Made by a program: the position numbers and the translations under genes
Shown here: positions 14,373 to 22,138 of the stretch, piece by piece
How the letters are laid out: each line of letters opens with the position of its first letter
Numbering within the stretch: position 1 is the stretch's first letter
Notes under the pieces: generated by a model
What the model saw: only the letters and a program-made list of their open reading frames with translations
The model's database searches: none
What the model was told of the DNA's origin: nothing
Source: an uncultured Mordavella sp.
GTDB lineage: Bacteria > Bacillota > Clostridia > Lachnospirales > Lachnospiraceae
Reading direction: 5' to 3'
Length of the DNA: 22,707 nucleotides
Assembly (NCBI GenBank): GCA_902406105.1
Contig: CABPCP010000049.1
Location: 1-22,707, forward strand

Positions 14373-16613
14373 TTGAGTATATACGATACATTGAACGACA
14401 GACAAAAAGAAGCGGTGCTCCATACGGAAGGACCGCTTCTGATTCTTGCGGGGGCGGGATCTGGCAAAACCCGTGTTCTGACTCACAGGATCGCGTATTT
14501 GATCGAAGAAAAAGGAGTCAATCCCTGGAATATCCTTGCTATTACATTTACAAACAAGGCGGCGGGAGAAATGCGGGAAAGGGTGGATCGGCTGGTAGGC
14601 TTTGGCTCAGAAAGTATCTGGGTGAGCACCTTCCATTCTATGTGCGTGCGGATCCTGCGCAGACACATTGAACTGCTGGGATATGACACGAATTTTACCA
14701 TTTACGATACGGATGACCAGAAAACATTGATGAAGGACGTGTGCCGTCTGCTGAATGTGGACACAAAGATTTTCCGGGAGCGGACGCTTTTGTCGTCCAT
14801 CTCTAAAGCCAAAAATGAACTGATCACGCCGGAAGAGTTCCAGCTCCAGGCAGGGGGAGATTTTGGCCTGCGGAAAGCAGCCGAAGTTTATACAGAGTAT
14901 GAGAAACAGATGCGGGCCAATAACGCCCTTGACTTTGATGATCTGCTGCTGAAGACGGTCCAGTTATTCCAGACCCAGAAGGAGGTGCTGGACTATTATC
15001 AGGAGCGGTTCCGCTATATCATGGTAGATGAGTACCAGGACACCAATACCGTGCAGTTTGAGCTGGTCCGCCTTCTTGCGTCCAAGTACCGGAATCTGTG
15101 CGTGGTGGGAGACGACGACCAGTCGATCTATAAATTCCGGGGCGCTAATATCAAGAATATCCTGAATTTTGAGCAGTTTTTCCAAGACGCCGCAGTCATT
15201 AAGCTGGAACAGAATTACCGTTCCACGGAAACCATCCTTAATGCGGCAAATGGAGTGATCAGTCACAATAAAGGCCGGAAAGAAAAGACTCTGTGGACGG
15301 AAAACGGAAAAGGCGAGGCGATCCAGTTCCGGCAGTTTGATACGGCCTATGATGAAGCGGAATATATTGTGGACGATATCCGGCGGCAGGTGGAACAAGG
15401 AGAAGGCGCCTATCAGGATTACGCGATCCTCTATCGGACCAACGCTCAGTCCCGGATGTTTGAAGAAAAGTTTGTAACAGCCAATATCCCATATAAGATC
15501 GTAGGCGGCGTCAACTTTTATGCCCGGCGTGAGATCAAAGACCTGCTGGCTTACTTAAAGACAATCGATAATGGGAAGGACGATCTGGCGGTCCGCCGGA
15601 TTATTAACGTCCCTAAACGGGGCATCGGACTGACTTCCATCAATCGAGTGCAGGAATATGCGGCCCGGCGTGAGATCGGATTCTATGATGCGCTGCTGGG
15701 AGCGGACCTGATCCCGGATATCGGCCGGGGATTATCCAAACTGGAGTCTTTTGCGGCGCTGATGGAACGGTTTAAGCGGGATGCGGCAGAGATGACCATC
15801 TCAGATCTTCTGCAGGAGATCCTGGATGAGACAGGATATATTGAAAGCCTTCAGGCAGAAGGGGAGGAAGAAGCGGAAGCCAGGATTGAAAATATTGACG
15901 AACTGCGAAATAAGATCGCGGCCTACGAAGAAGCCTGCCAGGAACAGGACGAGCCAGCTTCTTTAAGCGGATTCTTAGAGGAAGTAGCCCTGGTGGCAGA
16001 TATCGACGATCTGGATGAAAACAGCGACTATGTAGTGCTGATGACGCTGCACAGCGCCAAAGGGCTTGAATTCCCCCATGTGTATCTGGCTGGAATGGAG
16101 GACGGATTGTTCCCCAGCTATATGACTATCACTTCTGACGATCCGGAAGAGGTGGAGGAAGAGCGGCGGCTGTGCTACGTGGGAATCACCAGAGCACAGG
16201 AAAAGCTGACGCTGACCTGTGCCAGAAGAAGAATGGTCCGGGGAGAGACCCAGTATAATAAAATGTCCCGGTTTTTAAAAGAGATTCCTTTAGAATTACT
16301 TTCCACCGGCGCTGTATTTAAGAGAGAAGAGACAGAAGAGAAGGAAAAGCCTAGATTTCAAAGCGCTTATCAGCAAGCCAGACAGGCCTTTCATACAAAG
16401 GCGTTTGCCGGAGTGAAGCAAGGGAAACAATTCGGCAGCCCGGCTGGACATCTGGACTATCAAGAAGGAGACCGGGTGCGCCATGTAAAATTTGGCGACG
16501 GTACGGTGACGGCAATCGTTGAAGGCGGCAGAGACTACGAAGTGACGGTGGATTTTGACGGGCCGGGCACGAAGAAAATGTTTGCGGCTTTTGCAAAACT
16601 GGTAAAAATTTGA
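14373..16613 (+). CDS. pcrA: ATP-dependent DNA helicase PcrA (UvrD/Rep family)
   Basis: This superfamily 1 3'-5' DNA helicase acts in repair and in clearing replication conflicts. At 746 aa it has normal PcrA length. Visible motifs: Q-motif LNDRQKEAV, Walker A AGAGSGKTR (26-34), motif Ia TFTNKAAGEMRERV, motif II VDEYQDTN near 218-225, motif III GDDDQSIYKFRGA, motif IV EQNYRST, motif V TLHSAKGLEFPHV and motif VI YVGITRAQEKL. The C-terminal Tudor-like region, with GDRVRHVKFGDGTV, is the part known to contact RNA polymerase. The start is a TTG preceded by GGAAAGGA. It is the second gene of the DUF3783 operon. Confidence 0.97.
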   Translation: MSIYDTLNDRQKEAVLHTEGPLLILAGAGSGKTRVLTHRIAYLIEEKGVNPWNILAITFTNKAAGEMRERVDRLVGFGSESIWVSTFHSMCVRILRRHIELLGYDTNFTIYDTDDQKTLMKDVCRLLNVDTKIFRERTLLSSISKAKNELITPEEFQLQAGGDFGLRKAAEVYTEYEKQMRANNALDFDDLLLKTVQLFQTQKEVLDYYQERFRYIMVDEYQDTNTVQFELVRLLASKYRNLCVVGDDDQSIYKFRGANIKNILNFEQFFQDAAVIKLEQNYRSTETILNAANGVISHNKGRKEKTLWTENGKGEAIQFRQFDTAYDEAEYIVDDIRRQVEQGEGAYQDYAILYRTNAQSRMFEEKFVTANIPYKIVGGVNFYARREIKDLLAYLKTIDNGKDDLAVRRIINVPKRGIGLTSINRVQEYAARREIGFYDALLGADLIPDIGRGLSKLESFAALMERFKRDAAEMTISDLLQEILDETGYIESLQAEGEEEAEARIENIDELRNKIAAYEEACQEQDEPASLSGFLEEVALVADIDDLDENSDYVVLMTLHSAKGLEFPHVYLAGMEDGLFPSYMTITSDDPEEVEEERRLCYVGITRAQEKLTLTCARRRMVRGETQYNKMSRFLKEIPLELLSTGAVFKREETEEKEKPRFQSAYQQARQAFHTKAFAGVKQGKQFGSPAGHLDYQEGDRVRHVKFGDGTVTAIVEGGRDYEVTVDFDGPGTKKMFAAFAKLVKI

Positions 16614-16644
16614 TAAGAAATATATAGTAATCTGAAAATTTTAG

Positions 16645-16653
16645 TGATATAAT
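16645..16653 (+). promoter_or_regulatory. Extended -10 promoter of the small membrane protein gene
   Basis: TGATATAAT at 16645-16653 is an extended -10 (TGn followed by TATAAT) about 48 nt before the start codon. No good -35 hexamer is visible, which is common for extended -10 promoters. Confidence 0.55.
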
Positions 16654-16700
16654 AAAAACAATAATTGAACTTGCGGCAGCAGGAGAAAGGATGTGGGAGC

Positions 16701-16943
16701 ATGAGTAAAGTAGAGGATATTATTGCGGCAACAAAATTAAGTGAGTTAGTAAATAAAAAGGACGAAGACAAACAGAGCAAAACGGTTCTTTGGATACTTG
16801 CTATCGTAGGCGCGGTGGCAGCCATCGCGGCGATCGCCTATGCGGTATATTGTTTCTTTACCCCCGATTATCTGGAGGACTTTGAGGAAGACTTTGAGGA
16901 TGATTTTGATGACGATTTCTTCAATGATGAAGATCAGGTGTAA
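16701..16943 (+). CDS. Small single-pass membrane protein with acidic tail
   Basis: This 80-aa protein starts MSKVEDIIAATKLSELV, an amphipathic helix, followed by a charged KKDEDKQSK stretch. One hydrophobic helix comes next (about residues 33-55, VLWILAIVGAVAAIAAIAYAV in two parts VLWILAIVGAV and AAIAAIAYAV), then a C-terminal run of Asp, Glu and Phe. The in-frame ATG at 16665 is less likely: GGAGAAAGG and GGGAGC lie just before 16701. Similar short proteins occur in Lachnospiraceae, but I cannot name a function. It is monocistronic, with its own promoter and terminator. Confidence 0.82.
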   Translation: MSKVEDIIAATKLSELVNKKDEDKQSKTVLWILAIVGAVAAIAAIAYAVYCFFTPDYLEDFEEDFEDDFDDDFFNDEDQV

Positions 16944-16977
16944 GAAGGGCCATCCATAATTGCATAAGGAAAAGAAA

Positions 16978-17025
16978 GCAGGTTAGAAGCCTATCTGGTG
17001 AAAACGGGCGTCTTGCCTGCTTTTT
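16978..17025 (+). terminator. Rho-independent terminator
   Basis: An imperfect stem of about 14 positions, starting GCAGG (16978-16982) and ending CCTGC (17016-17020), is followed by T5. Two mismatches interrupt the stem. Confidence 0.7.
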
Positions 17026-17077
17026 ATCTGAGACGAAGAAATATAAAGATTGGTGGAAAGGTAAAGGAGATCATAAA

Positions 17078-18001
17078 ATGGACGGACAATATTACGCGCT
17101 GCTGATCGATGCGGACAATGTTTCCGCAAAGTATATCAAGCCGATACTGACAGAGCTTTCTAAATATGGAAATATCACATACAAAAGGATCTATGGGGAC
17201 TGGACCAGCACCCAGCATTCCAGCTGGAAGGACGAGCTTTTGAAGAATTCGATCATGCCTATCCAGCAATTCAGCTATACCCAGGGGAAGAACGCTACGG
17301 ATTCCGCGATGATCATTGACGCAATGGATATTCTGTATACCAATGCTATCGACGGCTTCTGCATTGTGTCCAGCGACAGTGATTTTACAAGACTTGTGAG
17401 CAGGCTGCGGGAGAGCGGCAAGACGGTCATTGGCATGGGGGAGAATAAAACGCCGGAGCCATTTCGGAAAGCCTGCGACAAATTTACCATTCTTGAAAAC
17501 CTGCTGAATGAACAGGAGCCTGGAACAGAACAGGAGTCTCATGACGCGCTGAGCAAAGAGAAGATCGAGGACGCGGTGATCAAGATGATCATTGAGAATC
17601 AGGACAGCAACCGCATTACCGGGCTTGGAGAAGTGGGAAGCCGTCTGGTCAGCCTGTATCCGGATTTCGACGTCCGCAGTTACGGCTACAATATGCTGTC
17701 TAAGTTCCTGGAAGAATTTTCCCGGATCCAGATGGTGAAAAAAGGGAACATCGTATCCGTGATCCTGAAAGAAGACGAGGGACGGAAAGCGGATATTGAC
17801 CGGTATGTGCGCAGAATGGTGAAAGACGCAGGCAGGAGCGGAATCGAGCTGAGTACGCTGGGAAACCGGGTTTATGAGAAATATAAGGATTTTAAGATCA
17901 ATGATTATGGTTATTCTCAGTTTAACCAATATGTCAAAAGTCTTCCCAATATCCGGGTGGAAAAAGACGGCACCATCCTAAACGCCGTTTACCGGGAATA
18001 A
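17078..18001 (+). CDS. NYN-domain protein with C-terminal LOTUS/OST-HTH domains
   Basis: This is a 307-aa cytosolic protein. Residues 1-150 form a NYN (PIN-like, LabA type) domain with the acidic set LLIDADNVSA (D11, D13, N14), a central TDSAMIIDAMDIL and IVSSDSDFTRLVSRLRE, features of metal-dependent RNases. Residues about 165-235 and 240-305 are two repeats of an OST-HTH/LOTUS-like winged helix: each has a helical start, a GxxxxGSRL or TLGNRVY turn, and F(D/K)xxxYGYxxxxxFL-type ends (SYGYNMLSKFLEE and DYGYSQFNQYVKS). LOTUS domains bind RNA, including G-quadruplexes, in studied cases. GGAGAT precedes the ATG. RNA cleavage is a family inference. Confidence 0.9.
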   Translation: MDGQYYALLIDADNVSAKYIKPILTELSKYGNITYKRIYGDWTSTQHSSWKDELLKNSIMPIQQFSYTQGKNATDSAMIIDAMDILYTNAIDGFCIVSSDSDFTRLVSRLRESGKTVIGMGENKTPEPFRKACDKFTILENLLNEQEPGTEQESHDALSKEKIEDAVIKMIIENQDSNRITGLGEVGSRLVSLYPDFDVRSYGYNMLSKFLEEFSRIQMVKKGNIVSVILKEDEGRKADIDRYVRRMVKDAGRSGIELSTLGNRVYEKYKDFKINDYGYSQFNQYVKSLPNIRVEKDGTILNAVYRE

Positions 18002-18017
18002 TCTAAATTCACAGGAA

Positions 18018-18070
18018 AAGGCCGGTCGCGCAATCCTGCAAAAGCAGGACGGCAAAACCGCTGACGGCCA
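18018..18070 (+). other. Structured leader before the methyltransferase gene
   Basis: The stretch 18020-18070 can form a closing helix GGCCG/CGGCC with an inner CCTGC-AAAA-GCAGG hairpin and a possible CGGT/ACCG helix. It lies in the 113-nt gap before the rlmD-like start. It is not followed by a T run and matches no riboswitch class I can confirm. Confidence 0.35.
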
Positions 18071-18114
18071 AACGAATCGAAGGACAAAAACAGAACGGAA
18101 AGGCAAAAGGAAGT

Positions 18115-19530
18115 ATGAAAAAAGGGCAGATATATGAAGGAATCATCGAAACTGTAGAGTTCCCAAATAAAGGAAAGATCTATCTTCCGGGCGAAGAAAA
18201 GCCTGTGATCGTAAAAAATGGGATTCCGGGACAGAAAGTCCGGTTCTCGGTCAATAAGATCCGGGGAGGAAGAGCAGAGGGAAGGGTCCTGGAGATTCTG
18301 GAATCCTCTCCTAAGGAGATCCCTTCGCCCTGCCCTCATTTCGGCCTATGCGGAGGCTGTACCTACCAGACGCTGCCTTATGAAGATCAGCTTCAGATGA
18401 AGGAGACGCAGTTAAAAGCAATGATGGATGAGGCGGCAGATACCGAGTATCTCTGGGAAGGGATCAAAGAAAGTCCCAGAAGACAGGAATACCGCAATAA
18501 GATGGAGTTTTCCTTTGGGGATGAGTATAAAGACGGCCCGCTGGCGCTGGGGATGCACAAGCGGGGCAGTTTCCATGATATTGTAAATGTGCCGGACTGC
18601 CAGATCGTGGATGAAGATTACCGGAAGATCTTATCCTGTACGCTGGAGTACGCCAGAAGTACAGGGCTTCCCTACTACCATAGGATGCGGCACGAAGGGT
18701 TTTTCCGCCATCTTTTGGTGCGGAAAGCGGTCCGCACCGGAGAGATCTTGATCGACCTGGTGACAACCACGCAGAGTTGCTCCTCAAAATCGGCAGCAAA
18801 TGGGACTGACGGTTTTGACGGTCAAAGCTGGGTGGAAGCATTGCTGGCGCTGGAACTGGAAGGGAAGATCGCGGGAATCCTCCACACCAGGAACGACAGT
18901 GTGGCGGACGTGGTAAAGGACGAGGGAACGGAAATCCTTTATGGCCAGGATTATTTCTATGAAGAATTGCTGGGATTGAAATTCAAGATCACCCCATTTT
19001 CCTTCTTCCAGACCAACTCCCTGGGAGCCGAGGTGCTGTACGAGACGGTACGGGAGTATGTGGGAGAGACGAAAGACAAAGTGATCTTCGATCTATACAG
19101 CGGAACTGGAACCATCGCCCAGATGCTGGCGCCGGTAGCGGCGAAAGTGATGGGCGTGGAGATCGTGGAAGAGGCAGTGGAAGCGGCGAAAGAAAACGCT
19201 GGCCTGAATGGCCTTGAAAACTGTGATTTCTGGGCCGGAGACGTGCTGAAGGTGATCGACGAACTGGGAGAAAAGCCAGATCTGATCGTCCTGGACCCGC
19301 CCAGAGACGGGGTGAATCCCAAGGCTTTGGATAAGATCATCCGGTTTGGTGTGGAACGGATCGTATATATCGCCTGTAAGCCGACCAGTCTGGCAAGGGA
19401 TCTGGAGATGCTGCAGGGGAGAGGCTATCGGGTGGAACGGATCGCGGGGGTAGACTTGTTTCCGGGGACATATCATGTTGAGACGGTAGCGTTGCTTTCC
19501 CACAAAAACCTGACAGCACAATCAGCGTAA
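18115..19530 (+). CDS. rlmD: 23S rRNA (uracil-C5)-methyltransferase, RlmD/RumA family
   Basis: This 471-aa SAM-dependent enzyme methylates uracil C5 in RNA. Residues 1-62 form a TRAM domain. An iron-sulfur cluster site is formed by C73, C79 and C82 (CPHFGLCGGC) with C162. The Rossmann-fold methyltransferase domain has DLYSGTGTIAQ (SAM binding) and LDPPRDGV, with catalytic C421 in YIACKPTSLARDL. The core ends in YHVETVALLSHK, where RumA proteins end. Related Lachnospiraceae proteins, as I remember them, continue with an extra tail; here a frameshift in an A5 run (19504-19508) ends the frame after NLTAQSA. The core should be active. The target within the RlmD/RlmCD/TrmA group cannot be fixed from sequence alone. 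Confidence 0.93.
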   Translation: MKKGQIYEGIIETVEFPNKGKIYLPGEEKPVIVKNGIPGQKVRFSVNKIRGGRAEGRVLEILESSPKEIPSPCPHFGLCGGCTYQTLPYEDQLQMKETQLKAMMDEAADTEYLWEGIKESPRRQEYRNKMEFSFGDEYKDGPLALGMHKRGSFHDIVNVPDCQIVDEDYRKILSCTLEYARSTGLPYYHRMRHEGFFRHLLVRKAVRTGEILIDLVTTTQSCSSKSAANGTDGFDGQSWVEALLALELEGKIAGILHTRNDSVADVVKDEGTEILYGQDYFYEELLGLKFKITPFSFFQTNSLGAEVLYETVREYVGETKDKVIFDLYSGTGTIAQMLAPVAAKVMGVEIVEEAVEAAKENAGLNGLENCDFWAGDVLKVIDELGEKPDLIVLDPPRDGVNPKALDKIIRFGVERIVYIACKPTSLARDLEMLQGRGYRVERIAGVDLFPGTYHVETVALLSHKNLTAQSA

Positions 19531-19668
19531 AAGTGGAGTTTGGCGAGGGAGAGGGCAAGTACCGCTTGATAATATGGCTTCAAGGTACATACTGCTTATA
19601 TAGCGGAGGTAAAGAGAAGTTTGGGCTTGCCAATGTATGATGTCCCTAATACGGTAGAAGAATTGAAG
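19507..19668 (+). pseudogene. Decayed C-terminal tail of the rlmD gene
   Basis: Directly after the rlmD frameshift the next frame encodes DSTISVKVEFGEGEGKYRL (from 19512). A second frame from 19573 encodes YGFKVHTAYIAEVKRSLG, then LPMYDVPNTVEELK, up to about 19668. Both blocks match, from memory, the tail that follows RlmD in related Lachnospiraceae. The part between them (about 25 residues) and the last segment are missing. The tail has therefore suffered a frameshift, an internal deletion and a 3' deletion that joins it to the Fic remnant. Confidence 0.7.
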
Positions 19669-20407
19669 CTGTTTACCGGCATTTATTTTATGCCGGACGT
19701 ATTCGAGATTATAACCTCACGAAGAAGAAATGGGTGCTGAACGGAGCGACCGTGCTATATGGCAGTGCTACGGAATTGCGGGCAGCGCTTAACTATGATT
19801 TTTCAGAGGAGAAAACGTTTTCCTATAAGAATATCACGATGGATGAAATCATCCACCATCTTGCGGTATTCGTATCCAGATTGTGGCAGATCCATGTGTT
19901 TGGCGAGGGCAACACCAGAACGACAGCAGTGTTCTTCATCAAGTATTTTCGTACACTGGGCTTTGATGTGGCAAATGATATTTTCGCCGAGAACGCATGG
20001 TATTTTCGGAATTCATTGGTCAGGGCAAACTATAACGATCTGAAAAATGGCATTCACGAAACGACAGAGTACCTTGAATTGTTCCTTCGCAGTCTCCTTT
20101 TGAATGAAAGCAATCATCTTCATAACCGGACATTGCATATCAGCAATACTTTCAAAAAAGCAGAAAAAGTGAACATTGACTCGAAAAAAGCGAACATTGA
20201 AGCTGTTTTCACAGTAAAAACAGCTTCTCATATTCAGGTATTACAAGCGGCACTGGGATTGGAGTTGGCATTTGGAAGATCGGATGTTCAACGTGTGCTC
20301 GGCCTGAAACCGACAGAAGCTCTGCGCTGCTGCGCGAAATGGCAGAACATGGAATCATTGAGCCAGTGTCCGGACATGGAAAAGGCAAGTATCGATTCCG
20401 GCATTAA
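19669..20407 (+). pseudogene. Truncated, frameshifted Fic-family protein gene
   Basis: Fic proteins transfer AMP or related groups to protein hydroxyls. The main frame starts abruptly at VYRHLFYAGRIRDYN (19669 on) without a start codon, so the N-terminus is missing. It contains the Fic motif HVFGEGNTR (19893-19919), then KYFRTLGFDVANDIFAENAW and the family-typical ETTEYLELFLRSLLL. The Fic motif His and Arg are kept. Near 20313-20320 the frame is lost: the next frame continues as ALLREMAEHGIIEPVSGHG and KGKYRFRH with TAA at 20405-20407, the normal C-terminal winged-helix end. The internal GTG at 19734 could at most start a fragment ending wrongly at 20462. It is almost certainly inactive. Confidence 0.85.
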
Positions 20408-20507
20408 GAAAGTTGAAACGATGGAATTTCAGACTTGTTCTGTCGGACCGAAATCTTATTAGAAGAACGATAGACATTTACAAATAAACAGAAAGGAGAG
20501 AGAAAAA

Positions 20508-20606
20508 TGGTTTTGGGAATCGGAGAAGCTCTATGCAAGGTTTGAGGATACTGCATGGAGCGATGAGGCTGAATTAAAGCCAAAATCCTCGGACTTTGCA
20601 ATTTGA
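20508..20606 (+). pseudogene. Short orphan coding remnant
   Basis: One frame reads WFWESEKLYARFEDTAW followed by SDEAELKPKSSDFAI and a stop near 20606. It has protein-like composition but no start codon in frame. An AAGGAGAG and ATG at 20507 lie one base out of frame, giving only a 12-residue product. It probably represents the end of a deleted or frameshifted gene. I do not recognise the family. Confidence 0.4.
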
Positions 20607-20641
20607 TGGATTGAAAAATATATCAAAGGAGCAAAGTCAAA

Positions 20642-21928
20642 ATGAAAAATAGAATATACGAATTGAAAGATTTTTACATTCTGTGGAGCACACAAGGGTT
20701 GTCACAGCTTGGAAGTACGATGACAAATTTTGCGCTGACTCTTTGGCTTTATCAGGCTACTGGATCAGCGCTTCAGACGGCGCTTTTGTCTGTCTGTTCT
20801 TATACGCCGTATGTCCTGATGAGCATTTTCGCAGGGGCGTTCAGTGATAAGTGGGATAAAAAGAAAACGATGCTGGTATGTGACACACTGGCAGCCTGCT
20901 GTACGCTTTTGGTGTTCGGCTTGCTGAAGGCGGGCATGCTGAGTCCCTGGCATCTGTACCTGCTGAATGGAATCAACGGACTTATGAATACGGTACAGAG
21001 TCCTGCCAGTGATGTGGCAGTGACCCTGATCACTCCTAGAAAATATTATCAGAAGACCAGCGGGCTAAGGTCATTTTCTAATTCTCTGATCACGATTCTT
21101 CATCCGATGCTGGCAACATCCTTCTATGCAATTGGCGGTATGGATTTTGTGATCATAGTGGATTTGTGTACATTTTTCGCGGCTTTTCTGGCGCTGCTGT
21201 TTGGAGTGAAGATTCCAGAAGCAGGTGGGAACTGTGAAGAAAGGGAAAGCCTGCTGGGATCTGTGAAAGCAGGGCTGCATTGTCTGAACGAAAATAGGTT
21301 GGTACTGGTACTGATTCTATTTTTGGCAGGCGTGAATCTAGTGGCCTCAGCATTTGACGCGGTGCTTCCCGCATTTATCCTGCCAAGAGAAAATGGAGGA
21401 GAGAAGATCTTAGGGATTGTTACCTCCTTTGGCGGGATTGCCATGCTGTCAGGAAGTCTTCTGGTGTCTGTACTGCCCGCTCCAAAAGACAGGATCCGTC
21501 TCATTGTGGTTACAATGATGATATCCTTGACTATGGATAATTTCCTGATGTCATTGACAAGAACGCCGTTTACCTGGTGTTTTGGACAAATACTAGGATA
21601 TACGCCGGTACCTTTTATGAATGCCAGTCTGGATGTGATCGTAAGATCTACGATTCCAATGGAAATGCAGGGCAGAGTATACGCTTGCCGGAATACCTTG
21701 CAGTTTTTCACGATTCCTATAGGATTCCTCCTGGGAGGGTGGATGGTAGATCAGATCTGTGAGCCGTTTATGGCAAGAGCAGGAGCAGATAGTATTGCTG
21801 CAATGTTGTTTGGACAGGGAAAAGGTTCCGGCGCGGCAATGATGATCTTTCTGCTTGGGGTGACAGGAATGACGGTTTGCCTGGTGTTTGGGAAGGTGTT
21901 GAAGAAGTACCGGTATCAAGAGCGGTAG
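20642..21928 (+). CDS. MFS transporter, macrolide-efflux-like
   Basis: This is a 428-aa major facilitator superfamily protein with about 12 membrane helices. The N-terminal DFYILWSTQGLSQLGSTMTN and FALTLWLYQATGSALQTALL pattern, plus the loop motif GAFSDKWDKKKTM between helices 2 and 3, match the MFS_3/MefA-like efflux group. The cytoplasmic linker after helix 6 begins KIPEAGGNCEERES. AAAGGAG lies upstream of the ATG with slightly long spacing. It sits alone in a decayed region between the Fic pseudogene and the CRISPR array, which fits an acquired accessory gene. The substrate is unknown; drug efflux is a family inference. Confidence 0.92.
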   Translation: MKNRIYELKDFYILWSTQGLSQLGSTMTNFALTLWLYQATGSALQTALLSVCSYTPYVLMSIFAGAFSDKWDKKKTMLVCDTLAACCTLLVFGLLKAGMLSPWHLYLLNGINGLMNTVQSPASDVAVTLITPRKYYQKTSGLRSFSNSLITILHPMLATSFYAIGGMDFVIIVDLCTFFAAFLALLFGVKIPEAGGNCEERESLLGSVKAGLHCLNENRLVLVLILFLAGVNLVASAFDAVLPAFILPRENGGEKILGIVTSFGGIAMLSGSLLVSVLPAPKDRIRLIVVTMMISLTMDNFLMSLTRTPFTWCFGQILGYTPVPFMNASLDVIVRSTIPMEMQGRVYACRNTLQFFTIPIGFLLGGWMVDQICEPFMARAGADSIAAMLFGQGKGSGAAMMIFLLGVTGMTVCLVFGKVLKKYRYQER

Positions 21929-21973
21929 AAGGAAGAATAGCTGGGAAAAGATAGAGTATTGCAGAAAATAGAA

Positions 21974-22018
21974 GGTGCGAATCGGAAGCAGGTGGTCTTA
22001 GCCTGCGGGATTCGCACC
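21974..22018. repeat. Inverted repeat downstream of the MFS gene
   Basis: Outer arms GGTGCGAATC (21974-21983) and GATTCGCACC (22009-22018) are perfect, with an inner GCAGG/CCTGC pair. There is no T run, so it is not a typical terminator, although it may still end the MFS transcript. CGAATCGGAAG within it (21978-21988) recurs at 22074-22084. The remainder of 21929-22137 is purine-rich, with no gene seen, and may be the CRISPR leader side. Confidence 0.5.
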
Positions 22019-22138
22019 GGAAAAGTGCATAAATAGAGAGAAAAGAAGAGGGTTAACGGAGGGGAAGAAGGGCCGAATCGGAAGATACTAGGTGCTGGTT
22101 TGTTCGGTTTGAACAAAAATAGCGAGTGATTTTTGGGG

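Noticed and set aside
18011..18075. c-di-GMP-I (GEMM) riboswitch resemblance in CACAGG and GGACGGCAAAACCG
   Set aside because: The second conserved helix and the usual spacing of GEMM elements are missing; kept only as an unnamed structured leader.
19734..20462. Intact Fic protein starting at the internal GTG
   Set aside because: Family-like sequence continues upstream of the GTG without a start, and the C-terminus is frameshifted, so it is a pseudogene.
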